Shown: in pieces, positions 53,609 through 63,900 of the stretch
Layout of the letters: the number at the start of each line of letters is the position of its first letter
Position numbering within the stretch: the stretch's first letter is position 1
Source of the DNA: Polyangium sp. 6x1
GTDB lineage: Bacteria; Myxococcota_A; Polyangia; Polyangiales; Polyangiaceae
Assembly: GCF_029946515.1 (NCBI RefSeq)
Contig: NZ_JARZHH010000004.1
Coordinates: 124,001-188,000 of the forward strand
Length of the DNA stretch: 64,000 bases
Direction of reading: 5' to 3'
Translations under genes and position numbers: made by a program
The notes under the pieces: model-generated
Seen by the model: only the letters and a program-made list of their open reading frames with translations
Database searches by the model: none
Told to the model about the DNA's origin: nothing

Positions 53609-55951
53609 TCAAGTGGCGCCTGGGCCGTTTTCCCACGTGTGTCCTCGCGTCGTCCCAGACTCTCGCACGCGATCGAGCGCTCGCACGTGCAAAACCGCCA
53701 TCGCCCCGCCGAGCAGCGAGGCGAGCGGCGCATACGCAGGGGGAAGCACGCCAAACGCCACCGCGATCGCCCCGACGAGCGCAGGCAGGACGGCGATCGC
53801 GAGCCCCACGCGCGCTTCGAGGCGCGCGCGGTGCGCGATGGCGAGCGCGAGCGCCGCGTCACGCACGTCGTCGGAGGCGAGCGCGACGGAAAGATCGCCC
53901 GGCGACGAGCCCGCCGCGCCGAGCGCGACCGCGACGTCCGCCGCGCCGAGCGCGCCATCGTCGACGCTTGGATGGCCGAGGACCGCGACGGACATGCCCG
54001 CGTCGATGAGCCTGCGGACCTCGGCGGCGCGTTCGGTCGGCAAAACCTCGGGGCGGATGTGGTCGACGTCGAGCGAGTGGCCGATGGCCTCGCACGTCTC
54101 GCGCGCGTCGCCCGACATGATCACGGGCTCGATCTGGGCGTCGAGAAGATGTTGCACCGCAGCACGCGCGCCGGGGCGCAGGCCGTCCTGCAAGCCGAGG
54201 ATGCCGACGAGGCGCGCGCCGACCGCGACGAGGACGACGGTGCGGCCGAGGGCTTCGAGCTCGGCGATGCGTTGTTCGGCCGCGGCGATCGAGATGCGGT
54301 TCGCGAGGAGGAGCGCGCGGCTGCCGACGCAGAGATCCTCGCCCGAGCTCGTGACGGCCGTGACGCCGAGTCCAGGGACATGATGCGCGTTGCGCACGCC
54401 GTCGGGGCGCACCGATCGGGTCACGGCGGCGCGCACGATCGCGGTGGCGATCGGGTGCTCTTCGCCGCGCTCGGCGCCGGCCGCGAGGGAGAGGACGTCG
54501 AGCGGTTCGAGTTTGCCGCCCGGGGCTTCGAGCTCCGCGAGCTCGGGCTCGCCGAGGAGGAGCGTGCCGCGCGCGCAGAAGACGGCGACGTTGACGCGCG
54601 CCGCGCGGTCCCACGCGCCCTCGCTCTTGTAGGCGATGCCGCGGCGCTGCGCGTGCAGGATGCCGCGCGCGACGTGCACGCCGGCGACGCCCGCGACGAG
54701 CGTGGTCGCGAGCGCGGCGTGGGATGCGACGGCGGTCATCGAGATCTCGACGTAGGTGCGGCCGCCGGCGATGAAGGCGGAGAGCGCGCCGGTCACGAGC
54801 GCGGCGAGCGACCAGCGTTCGGCGAGGGCACGCGAGGCGCGCGCGATGGGCGCGAGGGCGTCGGCGCGGCGGCGCGGATCGATGAGGACACGCGCGAACG
54901 CGCGGTCGTTGCCGGCGAACGTGCAGGTGCCGCGGAGCCTGCCACGCACGACCTTCGCGCCGGCGACGACAGGCTCGCCCGAGCGCCTGCGCACGGGCGT
55001 GGTCGCGCCGAGCCACGGCAGGACGAAGACTTCACCCGAGCCGACGACGAGATCGACGGGGACGACCTCGCCCGGCTCGACGAGGACCTGCTCGCCGGGG
55101 CACAGGTCGAAGACTTTGTTCTTGGCGATCTCGCCGGTCGCGCCGTCCTCGGGCGCGCGCCTGCCGGGGACGGCGAGCGATTGCGCGACGAACGCGCGTT
55201 CGGCGAGGGAGGCGTGCCGCGCGCCTTCGAGCAGCCACGCGCCGACGGCCGTCGCCGTGACGATGATGCCGGCGAGCGAAGCGGCTTCGGCGCCGAGGGA
55301 AGGAGCGGCGCGGAGCGCGGCGCCGATCGCGAGGACGAGCGAGAGGATCGAGGGCGCGAGGATCGGCGCGGGGTGCGGATCGGAGGGCTCGCGCGGGGTC
55401 GTGGCGGCGCGGCCGACGAGCATGCCGGCGCCGACGGACGCAAGCACGATGCGGGCGCCGATGACGAGAGCCGCGTCGCCGGCGAGGCCGAGCGCGACGG
55501 CGAGCGTGCCGGCGATCGTGGCGATGACGAGCAGCAGCGCGCCGATGTCGCGCGGCTCGGGCACGTCGATACGTGAAGGCTCCTCGGTGAGGATGGCGTG
55601 CGCGATGGGCTCGACGAGGGTCCGATCGTCGAAAGGAGCGGGCGGCTCGGGGAGCGCGGCGTCGCTCGACGCAGGCGCGTGGAAGGGGACGATGGGCGCG
55701 TCGAGGTTGCTGCGCGCGGGCTCGGGCTCGGATCTGCGGGGCGCGAAGAGCGAGAGTGGGACCCGCGCGGGGCGCGCGCCTTCGGCTTCGCCGGGGGGCT
55801 CGCCGAGGAAATGCGCGCGGCAGCCGTGACGATCGCAGAAGAAGTGAAACTTGCTGTCGAAGATCGCGACGTGGCCTGCGCGCAGCGGATCGAGCAGCTT
55901 GCCGCACCCCGAGCACGGCACGGGATCGGCGACGGGTCCGAGCGCTCGCAA
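53609..55951 (-). CDS. P-type (P1B-like) ATPase homologue lacking the catalytic Asp
   Basis: The 780-residue membrane protein aligns along its length with metal-transporting P-type ATPases. The N-terminus has Cys13/16/39/44 (CSGCGKLLDP, FCDRHGC), a possible metal-binding ribbon. The catalytic DKTGT is replaced: Phe458-Cys459-Ala460-Arg461-Gly462-Thr463. The CPx membrane motif is absent (VAGVAGVHVARGI in its place). The hinge GDGxND is GHPSVDD (659-665). Retained are SGEPV (324-328) for TGE, EEHPIA (497-502) for SEHP, and SGDARETCEAIG (613-624). It is therefore probably unable to pump by the usual cycle. The start is TTG 55951, nine bases after the argF stop. No frameshift is seen. Confidence 0.85.
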   Translation of the reverse strand: MRALGPVADPVPCSGCGKLLDPLRAGHVAIFDSKFHFFCDRHGCRAHFLGEPPGEAEGARPARVPLSLFAPRRSEPEPARSNLDAPIVPFHAPASSDAALPEPPAPFDDRTLVEPIAHAILTEEPSRIDVPEPRDIGALLLVIATIAGTLAVALGLAGDAALVIGARIVLASVGAGMLVGRAATTPREPSDPHPAPILAPSILSLVLAIGAALRAAPSLGAEAASLAGIIVTATAVGAWLLEGARHASLAERAFVAQSLAVPGRRAPEDGATGEIAKNKVFDLCPGEQVLVEPGEVVPVDLVVGSGEVFVLPWLGATTPVRRRSGEPVVAGAKVVRGRLRGTCTFAGNDRAFARVLIDPRRRADALAPIARASRALAERWSLAALVTGALSAFIAGGRTYVEISMTAVASHAALATTLVAGVAGVHVARGILHAQRRGIAYKSEGAWDRAARVNVAVFCARGTLLLGEPELAELEAPGGKLEPLDVLSLAAGAERGEEHPIATAIVRAAVTRSVRPDGVRNAHHVPGLGVTAVTSSGEDLCVGSRALLLANRISIAAAEQRIAELEALGRTVVLVAVGARLVGILGLQDGLRPGARAAVQHLLDAQIEPVIMSGDARETCEAIGHSLDVDHIRPEVLPTERAAEVRRLIDAGMSVAVLGHPSVDDGALGAADVAVALGAAGSSPGDLSVALASDDVRDAALALAIAHRARLEARVGLAIAVLPALVGAIAVAFGVLPPAYAPLASLLGGAMAVLHVRALDRVRESGTTRGHTWENGPGAT

Positions 55952-55960
55952 CGTCGAGCC

Positions 55961-56923
55961 TCAGCCTGCCGCGCCGCCGCGGCCGACAGCGAAGGGCGGC
56001 GGGCCGAACCCGGGCCCTTGCGCGGCCCATTCGAGCAGCGCCTTGCTCGTGTGCAGCCGCGACTCGACGGCGTCCCACACGAAGCTGCGCGGGCCTTCGA
56101 GCACGTCGGCGTCGATCTCCTCGCCGCGATGCGCGGGCAGGCAGTGCAGCACCACGACCTCGGGCGAAGCGAGCGAGACGAGATCCTGCGTGATCCGGTA
56201 AGGCGCGAGCGCGCCGATGCGGTAGTCGCGCTCGGCTTCCTGCCCCATGCTGACCCATACGTCCGTGAGCAGGACGTCGGCGTCCTTCGCGGCCTCGCGC
56301 GCGTCGGTCGTCACCGTGATGCGACCGCCGCGGGCGCGCGCCTCGTCGACCTCGGGCAAGGGCGGGGCGAAGGCGGGCGGCGTGGCGAGGGTCATGTCGA
56401 GCTTGAGCAGGCCCGCGGCCTCGATCCACGAACGGGCGACGTTGCTCGCGTCGCCGACCCAGCAGATGCGCAGACCTTCGAGCCGGCCGCGCGCCTCGCG
56501 CGTCGTGTGCAGGTCGGCGAGGACCTGCATCGGGTGCGCGTCGTCGGTGAGCGCGTTCAGCACGGGTGCGCGGCAGGCGCGGGCCATGGCCTCGAAGCGC
56601 GCCGTGGTGCTCGTGCGGTACGTGACGGCGGAGACCATGCGGCCGAGCACGCGCGCGGTGTCCTCGGTGGGCTCGCCGCGGCTCATCTGCGTGGAGTCGG
56701 GCGTGACGATGATCGGATGGCCGCCGAGCTCGTAGGTCGCGACCTCGAGCGAGAGGCGCGTGCGGGTCGAGGGCTTGTCGAAGAGGAGGGCGACGGCGTG
56801 GCCCTCGAGCGGCTTCGGATGCTCCGCCTTGCCCCGCGCGCGAGCGAAAAAGGCCGAACGATCCAGCATGGCGACGATGCCGCCGTCGCCGAGGTCCGAG
56901 AGTCTCGTCAAGTCACGTTTCAA
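55961..56923 (-). CDS. argF: Ornithine carbamoyltransferase
   Basis: The 320-residue product makes citrulline from ornithine and carbamoyl phosphate. Visible are STRTR (52-56) for phosphate binding, HPMQ (130-133), DVWVSMGQE (221-229) with the ornithine-binding SMG loop, which separates it from the N-acetylornithine enzymes, and HCLPAHRGEEI (260-270). Start TTG 56923 overlaps the argD stop by four bases (TTGA). The next gene is the P-type-like protein. Confidence 0.96.
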   Translation of the reverse strand: MKRDLTRLSDLGDGGIVAMLDRSAFFARARGKAEHPKPLEGHAVALLFDKPSTRTRLSLEVATYELGGHPIIVTPDSTQMSRGEPTEDTARVLGRMVSAVTYRTSTTARFEAMARACRAPVLNALTDDAHPMQVLADLHTTREARGRLEGLRICWVGDASNVARSWIEAAGLLKLDMTLATPPAFAPPLPEVDEARARGGRITVTTDAREAAKDADVLLTDVWVSMGQEAERDYRIGALAPYRITQDLVSLASPEVVVLHCLPAHRGEEIDADVLEGPRSFVWDAVESRLHTSKALLEWAAQGPGFGPPPFAVGRGGAAG

Positions 56924-58173
56924 GGCTTCATCTCCGCGAGCGCACGGCCCGTGATGGCAAGGGCTTCATCGATTTCGGCCTCGCGCACGACGAGCGGAGG
57001 CGTGTAGCGAAGCGTGCTCGCGCCGGCGACCGTGAGGAGCAGTCCGTGGGCGCGGGCGCGGCCGAGGACGGCGCGCGTGTCGACGCCTTGCGCGAGCGTG
57101 AGGCCTTGCAAGAGGCCACGGCCGCGTTGTCCGGCGCAGAGCGTGGGGTGCTCCTTCGTGAGCGCCGCGAGGCCCTCGGCGAGGCGCTGGCCCTTGGTGA
57201 CGGCGCCTTCGACGAGCTTCTCCTCGTCGAGGACGGCGAGCACGGTGCGTGCGGCGCGCGACGCGAGCGGGTTTCCGCCGAACGTCGAGCCGTGCGTGCC
57301 GGGCGAGAGCACGCCGTTCAGCCGCTCCTTGATGAGGAGCGCGCCGATCGGAAACCCACCGCCGAGGCCCTTGGCGAGCGCGATCGCGTCGGCCTCGACG
57401 CCGTCGTGCTGCGCGCCGAGGAAGGTGCCCGTGCGGCCGATGCCCGTCTGCACCTCGTCGAGGCAGAGGAGCGCGCCGTGCTCGTCGCAGAGGCTCCGAA
57501 GGGCGGCGAGGAAGCCTTTCGGCGGCGGGATCACGCCGCCCTCGCCTTGCACGGGCTCGACGAAGATCGCCGCGACGTCGGGGCCCATCGCGGCCTTCAC
57601 CGCGTCGAGATCGCCGTACGGAACGTGCGTGACGCCGGCGAGCGGCGGGCCGAACCCTTCGCGGTATTTCGGCGTCCCGGTGAGCGCGACCGCGCCCATC
57701 GTGCGGCCGTGGAAGGCGTTGTCGAAGGCGATGATGCGGTAGCGATCGGGCTCGCCTTTCGTGAAGAACCAGCGGCGCGCGAGCTTGAGCATCGCCTCGT
57801 TCGCCTCGGCGCCCGAGTTGCAGAAGAAGGCGCGGTCCATGCCGCTCCTCTTGCAAAGCTCGTCGGCGAGGCGCGCGTTCTCGGCGTTGTAGAAGTAGTT
57901 CGAGACGTGCATCAGCCGCGCGGCCTGCTCGGCGATGGCGGCGACGAGGCGCGGGTGCGCGTGGCCGAGCGAGCAGACCGCGACGCCGGCGCAGAAGTCG
58001 AGGTAACGACGTCCCTCGGTGTCCCAGACCTCGGAGCCCTTGCCGCGCTCGAGGACGAACGGGGCCTGGCGGTAGTTGCCCACGAGCCTGCGCTCGGCGA
58101 GCGGGAGGAGGTCTTCGGGCTCGAGCAGCTCGGCGATGGGGCTCTCGGCTCCGTACGCGGGGGCGAGGGTCAT
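56920..58173 (-). CDS. argD: Acetylornithine aminotransferase
   Basis: The 417-residue PLP enzyme of class III makes N-acetylornithine; the same protein often also acts in lysine synthesis. The N-terminal part has YRQAPFVLERGKGSEVWD, GVAVCSLGHAHP and NSGAEANEAMLKLARRW; the cofactor region has FVEPVQGEGG, LDEVQTGIGRTG (Asp239) and the PLP Lys268 (ALAKGLGGGFPIGA). ATG 58173 is used because it begins at the usual length; the ribosome site is weak. It heads the argD-argF-P-type-like-fur cluster. Confidence 0.96.
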   Translation of the reverse strand: MTLAPAYGAESPIAELLEPEDLLPLAERRLVGNYRQAPFVLERGKGSEVWDTEGRRYLDFCAGVAVCSLGHAHPRLVAAIAEQAARLMHVSNYFYNAENARLADELCKRSGMDRAFFCNSGAEANEAMLKLARRWFFTKGEPDRYRIIAFDNAFHGRTMGAVALTGTPKYREGFGPPLAGVTHVPYGDLDAVKAAMGPDVAAIFVEPVQGEGGVIPPPKGFLAALRSLCDEHGALLCLDEVQTGIGRTGTFLGAQHDGVEADAIALAKGLGGGFPIGALLIKERLNGVLSPGTHGSTFGGNPLASRAARTVLAVLDEEKLVEGAVTKGQRLAEGLAALTKEHPTLCAGQRGRGLLQGLTLAQGVDTRAVLGRARAHGLLLTVAGASTLRYTPPLVVREAEIDEALAITGRALAEMKP

Positions 58174-58262
58174 GCGAGGCGATCTACGCTGGTCGCCCCG
58201 CCGGGGCAAATGCCACGCGCGCTCCTTGCGACGCGGCTCGGCCGCCAGGTGACCGGGGCCCG

Positions 58263-58290
58263 TTGCCAGTCGATCTTGGGAGGTTATAGT
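58263..58290 (+). promoter_or_regulatory. Sigma70-type promoter of grpE
   Basis: TTGCCA (58263-58268), a 16-base spacer and TATAGT (58285-58290) end 11 bases before the grpE ATG. A start near 58298 would make the leader about four bases long. Confidence 0.6.
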
Positions 58291-58301
58291 GGCCCGCACC
58301 C

Positions 58302-58907
58302 ATGTCCGAAGCCGAGTCCACGACGAAGTCTGCCCAGGATCCGAACGGTCAAACCAGCGAAGCGACGAACGGCGAGCAGCCGTCGGCCGCGGCGGAGCCC
58401 TCGACTCCTCCGACGCCCACGGTCGAGCAGCGCCTCGCGGACGCCCTGGCCGAGACCGCCCGGACGCGTGAACAGCTCCTCCGCACCGCGGCCGATTTCG
58501 ACAATTTCCGCAAGCGCTCGCGGCGCGAGGTCGACGACGCCCAGCGGCGGGGCCGCGAGACCACGGTGAAGGAGCTCTTGCCCGTCTTCGACAATTTCGA
58601 GCGCGCGCTCGTGCACGCCGAAGGCTCCTCCGAGACGAAGGCCGTGGCCGAGGGCCTGCGGATGGTGCTGAAGCAGTTCCTCGACACGCTGGAGAAGATG
58701 GGGATCCATCGCGTCGTCTCGGTCGGTCAGCCGTTCGATCCCGCGCAACACGAGGCCATCCAGCACCTCGAGTCGCCCGAGCACCCGGCCGGCGTGGTCC
58801 TGCACGAGGTGCAGCCCGGCTATCGCATCGGGGACTACCTCGTCCGTCCGGCGATGGTCGTCGTCTCGAAGGGCCCGCCCGGCGGCGGCGCGGCCGTCGC
58901 GAGCTGA
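58302..58907 (+). CDS. grpE: Nucleotide exchange factor GrpE
   Basis: The 201-residue product exchanges ADP for ATP on DnaK. It has a disordered acidic N-terminus, the long dimerisation helix ([21 protein letters not shown]), [12 protein letters not shown], and the C-terminal beta-wing ([34 protein letters not shown]). The ATG at 58302 follows a strong promoter by only 11 bases and no ribosome site fits, so translation is probably from a near-leaderless mRNA. dnaK follows after 83 bases with its own possible -10. Confidence 0.95.
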   Translation: MSEAESTTKSAQDPNGQTSEATNGEQPSAAAEPSTPPTPTVEQRLADALAETARTREQLLRTAADFDNFRKRSRREVDDAQRRGRETTVKELLPVFDNFERALVHAEGSSETKAVAEGLRMVLKQFLDTLEKMGIHRVVSVGQPFDPAQHEAIQHLESPEHPAGVVLHEVQPGYRIGDYLVRPAMVVVSKGPPGGGAAVAS

Positions 58908-58990
58908 TCTCGCTCGGACGTCACGCAAAACCGGCGCGGAGGTCTACCGAGGCCCATCGTTCGCCGCGTCTTTGATATCCTCGCCCGCGC

Positions 58991-60835
58991 ATGGGAAGGA
59001 TCGTCGGCATCGACCTCGGGACCACCAACTCGTGCGTGGCCGTCGTCGACGTGGCGTCGGCGTCGTCGGCGAGCGACGTCAAGGTGATCCCGAACGCCGA
59101 GGGCGCGCGGACGACGCCCTCGGTCGTTGCGATCGTCGCGAGCGGCGAGCGGCTCGTCGGGCAGGTGGCCCGAAGGCAAGCCGTGACGAACCCGCAGAGC
59201 ACGGTCTACGCGGTCAAACGCCTGATGGGGCGCAAGCACGACGTGCCCGACGTCGAGCGGGCCGCCACGCTCGTGCCGTACTCGATCGTGCGCGCGCCGA
59301 ACGGCGACGCGTGGGTCGATCTGCGCGGCAAGGCGTACGCGCCGCCCGAGGTCAGCGCGATGATCCTCGCGCAGATGAAGGAGACCGCCGAGCGTTTCCT
59401 CGGCGAGCCGGTCACCGAGGCGGTGATCACGGTCCCGGCGTACTTCGACGACGCGCAGCGGCAAGCGACGAAGGACGCCGGCAAGATCGCCGGCCTCGAG
59501 GTGCGCCGCATCATCAACGAGCCCACGGCGGCGGCGCTCGCGTACGGGCTCGACAAGAAGGGCGCCTCCGAGACGATCGCGGTCTACGACCTCGGCGGCG
59601 GCACGTTCGACATCTCGATCCTCGAGATCAGCGGCGGCGTCTTCAACGTGAAGGCGACGGGCGGCGACACGCACCTCGGCGGCGAGGACTTCGACGGGCG
59701 CGTGATGGACATGCTCGTCGGCGAATTCCAGCTCGAATTCGGCGTGGATCTGCGCGCGGACCGGATGGCGATGCAGCGCTTGAAGGAGGCCGCGGAGAAG
59801 ACGAAGCACGAGCTCAGCTCGTCTCTGGACACGCAGATCAACCTGCCCTTCATCGCCGTCGGCCCCGACGGCGCGCCGCTCCACCTCGAACGATCGATGC
59901 AGCGCAACGAGCTCGAGATGCTCACGCAGGACCTCGTCGAGCGCACGATCGAGGTCTCGCGCGACGTCCTCCGCGACGCGCAGCTCGCGCCGAGCGCGAT
60001 CCAGACGGTGGTGCTCGTCGGAGGCATGACGCGGATGCCCGCGGTGCAGGCGGCCGTGAAGGAGCTCTTCGGCAAGGACCCGTGCAAGGGCGTGAACCCG
60101 GACGAGGTCGTGGCCGTGGGCGCGGCGCTCCAGGCGGCCGCGCTCTCGGGGCACGCGGACGAGATCCTCCTGCTCGACGTCACGCCGCTCTCGCTCGGCG
60201 TCGAGACGGGCGGCGGCGTCATGACCAAGCTCATCCCGCGCAACACCACGGTCCCCACCTCGCGCGGCGAGATCTTCACGACGAGCCTCGATCGGCAGAC
60301 GTACGTGCCGATCCACGTCCTGCAGGGCGAGCGCGAAATGGCCGCCGACAACCAGAGCCTCGCGCGCTTCGAGCTCTCGGGCATCCCGCCCGCGCCGCGC
60401 GGCGTGCCGAAGATCCAGGTCGTCTTCCACATCGACGAGGATGGGATCGTGCACGTCGAGGCGACGGATCTCGGTACGAAGCGCGCGCAGAAGGTGCGCG
60501 TCACGCCGACGAGCGGACTCGCGCCGTCCGAGGTCGAGCGGCTGGTCGGCGAGGCCGAAAAATTCCGCGAGGAAGATACGAAGCGGCGGGATCGGGCCGA
60601 GCTCAAGAACCAGTCCGAGACCCTGCTCTACACGACCGAGCAGGCCCTCGAGGCGTACGCCGAGCTCGTCGACGAGGCGACGCTCTCCGGCGTGCGGGAG
60701 GGCTGCGTGATCCTGCGCAAGCTGCTCGACGAGGACGCGCCGAGCGGCGATCTGCGCGGCGCCTACGGCAAGCTCGAAGCCGCGGCCTACCGCCTCTCGG
60801 AGGCGATCTACGGCGGCAGCGCCGGCACCGCGTAG
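58991..60835 (+). CDS. dnaK: Chaperone DnaK (Hsp70)
   Basis: The 614-residue product has the full ATPase core: [16 protein letters not shown] (5-20), [44 protein letters not shown], and [14 protein letters not shown]. The substrate-binding part ([25 protein letters not shown]) follows, then a short lid. It ends IYGGSAGTA without the acidic EEV-like tail of E. coli DnaK (638 residues). TATCCT (58976-58981) stands nine bases before the ATG. No dnaJ is adjacent. The kinase gene follows. Confidence 0.97.
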   Translation: MGRIVGIDLGTTNSCVAVVDVASASSASDVKVIPNAEGARTTPSVVAIVASGERLVGQVARRQAVTNPQSTVYAVKRLMGRKHDVPDVERAATLVPYSIVRAPNGDAWVDLRGKAYAPPEVSAMILAQMKETAERFLGEPVTEAVITVPAYFDDAQRQATKDAGKIAGLEVRRIINEPTAAALAYGLDKKGASETIAVYDLGGGTFDISILEISGGVFNVKATGGDTHLGGEDFDGRVMDMLVGEFQLEFGVDLRADRMAMQRLKEAAEKTKHELSSSLDTQINLPFIAVGPDGAPLHLERSMQRNELEMLTQDLVERTIEVSRDVLRDAQLAPSAIQTVVLVGGMTRMPAVQAAVKELFGKDPCKGVNPDEVVAVGAALQAAALSGHADEILLLDVTPLSLGVETGGGVMTKLIPRNTTVPTSRGEIFTTSLDRQTYVPIHVLQGEREMAADNQSLARFELSGIPPAPRGVPKIQVVFHIDEDGIVHVEATDLGTKRAQKVRVTPTSGLAPSEVERLVGEAEKFREEDTKRRDRAELKNQSETLLYTTEQALEAYAELVDEATLSGVREGCVILRKLLDEDAPSGDLRGAYGKLEAAAYRLSEAIYGGSAGTA

Positions 60836-60922
60836 GGGCGGATTTCGGCTTGGTTTGGGGTCCCCCGATACGAGCGAGATGGTAGGATTCGTCCCCGCCG
60901 CGGGCATGCTCGGGGGGCGAAC

Positions 60923-63900
60923 TTGGAGAGACAGTTCGGGCGTTACGTGCTCCTCGAGCGGCTCGGCGCCGGGGGGATGGCCGAAGTCTGGAAGGCGAAG
61001 AGCTTCGGCGCCTTGGGTTTCGAGAAGACGCTCGCGCTGAAGCGCATCCTGCCGGAGCTCGCGCGCGAGCCGGAGCTGCTCGAGATGTTCGTGCACGAGG
61101 CGAAGCTCTCGGTGCGGCTCTCGCACGCGAACATCGTGCAGGTCTTCGATCTCGGCCGCGTCGAGCAGGAGGGCGATCCGCCGGGCTACTACATCGCGAT
61201 GGAGTACGTCGCGGGGCTCGATCTCGCGACGCTGCTCGCGCGGTTTCGCCGGACGAAGACACGGCCGCCGTTCGGCATGGCGGTGTTCGTCGCGGCCGAG
61301 GTGGCGAAGGCGCTCGACCACGCGCACAGGCGGCGCGACGAGCAAGGCAAGGCGCTCGGCATCGTGCACCGCGACGTCTCGCCGCAGAACATCCTCGTGT
61401 CGTGGGAAGGCGAGGTGAAGGTCACGGACTTCGGCATCGCGAAGGCCAAGGGCTTCATGCGCGAGGACGAGCAGGCGGGAGGCTCTGTCCTGCGCGTGCG
61501 CGGAAAACTCTCGTACATGAGCCCGGAGCAATCGCTCGCGCAGCCGCTCGACGGGCGGAGTGATCTGTTCTCGCTCGGCACGGTGCTCTACGAGCTCGTC
61601 GCGGGGACGAACCCGTTCGCCGGCGCGGGCGAAGCCGAGACGCTGCGTCGCGTGCGCGCGGCCGAGGCGCCGCCGCTCGAGATCGCTCGGCCGGACGTGC
61701 CACGCGAGCTCGCGGCGATCGTGCGGCGCTTGCTCACGCGGCGGCCCGAGGAGCGCGTGGCCGACGCGGGCCGGCTGCACGAGCTGCTCCTCGGGTACTT
61801 TTACGCGACGGGGGATCGTTTCGGTTCAAACGACCTCGCGGAGCTCGTCGCGCCGTTTCAGGACGACGCGAGGAAGGGGCCCGAGATCGAGGCGGGCTCG
61901 GTGCTCGGAGATATCCAAGGCGCGGAGCAGGAGCGGACGCCCGTCGAGGTGCCGACGACGTCGGCGTCGCTGAAGGTCGCGACGGAAACCGTGGCGACCG
62001 CGAATTTTTCGGAGCCCGTGGGCGAGCGGCGCGAAGGGACGGTGCTCGTCGTGACGGGGACGTGCCGCGTCCCGGCGATGCCGTTCGACGTGGAGGGCGC
62101 GCGCGAGGTGATCACGCGGTACGGCGGGGTGATCCTGGAGCAGGAGCCCTCGCAGGTCGTGGCGCTCTTCGGGCTCGAAGACGCGGACGGTCGCGACACG
62201 GAGGCGGCCGTGCGCGCGGCGCTGGTGATCATTCGTGCTCAAAAGGGTCGCGGCGCGTCGGCGGGCGTGCACGTGGGGCGCGTGCTCGTGGACGCGCGTG
62301 GCGTGCCGATCGTCGACGCGCGGCTCGGGACGCTGGTCACGCAGGCGCAGGCGCTCGCGCGAGCGGTCGCGGAGCAGGTCGCGGTGTCGCACCCGGCGGC
62401 GCGGATCGTGCGCGCGGCGTTCGGCTTCGACGAGCTGCCGGACGGAGGAGGATCGGTGCCGGAAGGCGGTCGCGTGATCACCTCGGCGCGTCCGCCGATC
62501 GCGGCGAGCGGCAAGTTCGTCGGGCGACAGGAGGAGCTGCGCCGCATCGGCGAGATCCTCGCGGCTGCGACGCGCAAGCGCGCGCAGGTGATCTCGATCC
62601 TGGGCGAGAAGGGCATCGGCAAGACGCGGCTCTGCGCGGAGATCGAGCGGCGGCTCGGGCGCGGCAACTGGTCGGTGGGGTTTTACGCGGCGAGCTGTCC
62701 GCCGAGCGGCGCGGAGCTGCCGTGGAGCGGGCTGCAGGCGATGCTGCAGGTGCTCTGCGGCGTGCAGGAGGGCGACGGCGAGCAGGCGATCCTCGCGACC
62801 TTGCCGCGGCTCCGCGCGCTCGGCCTGCAAGAGGAGGAGTCGTCGGCGGTGCTGCGTCAGCTCGGCGCGCGGCTCGGCGATCGGCCCTCGCGCCCCGTCG
62901 GCGGGATGGGGACGGCGCTGCGCGCGGCGTTCACGCGCATGGTGCACAAGCTCTGCGAGGACCGGATCCACTGCTTCGCGTGGGACGACGCGCAGGCGAT
63001 GGACGCGGCGACGGCGGAGGCGATCGCGAGCGTCGCGAGCCGGAACGAGGGCGCAGCGTCGAACATCCGCGCGGTGTTCATGCTCGCGACGCGCACGGCG
63101 CCGCCGAGCGTGCTCTTGCCGCTCGCGCGTCATCACGTGGTCGCGCTCGGTCCGCTCGGCGGCGAGGAGAGCGAGCGGCTCGTGGCGGAGCGGATCGGCG
63201 TGCGCGCGGCGCCCCGCGAGCTCACCGCGTTCTGCCGCGAGCGTGCCGCGGGGCACCCGCTCTTCATCGAGGAGCTCTTGAAGGAGCTCGTGGACGCGCG
63301 CGCCGTGGAGGTCGAGGACGGCCGCGTTCGCCTGCGGCTCGACGGCGCGAGGGCCGTGCCGCGAGCGCTGCGCGCGCTCATGGAGGCGCGCGTCAGCCGC
63401 CTGCCGCAGCGCGAGCGTGGGGCGCTGAACGCCGCGGCGATCCTCGGCGATCCCGTGCACACGCAGGTGCTCGCGGCGCTGCTCGGCGAGAGTTTCTCCG
63501 TCGTCGATCGAGGGATCGGCGAGCTCGTCGCGCGCGGCTTCTTGCGCGCGGCCGGCCCCGCGGAGGTGAGCTTCCCGTCGCCGATGCACGGCGAGATCGT
63601 CCTCGACACGATCCCGCACGAGGCGCGCCGTGATCTGCACGGCAAGGCGGCCGAGGCGTACCGCGCCGTCTTCGGCGACGAGGTCGCGGAGGCGCACGGC
63701 GAGCACGTGGGCAACCACCTCTACCACGCGGGCGATCGCGACCGCGCCGCCACGTTTTACGCGCGCGCGGCCTCGCGTCGCGTGCGCCTTTACCAGCTCG
63801 AGCCCGGCATCCGCCTCTTGCTCCGCGCGATCGACCTCGCCGACCTCGACCGGCGCCCCGCGACCGAGATCGCGAGCTGGCTGCGTGAGCTCTGCGCCGC

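Noticed and set aside
58835-61780. 981-codon open frame on the minus strand
   Set aside because: Antisense of dnaK and the kinase gene.
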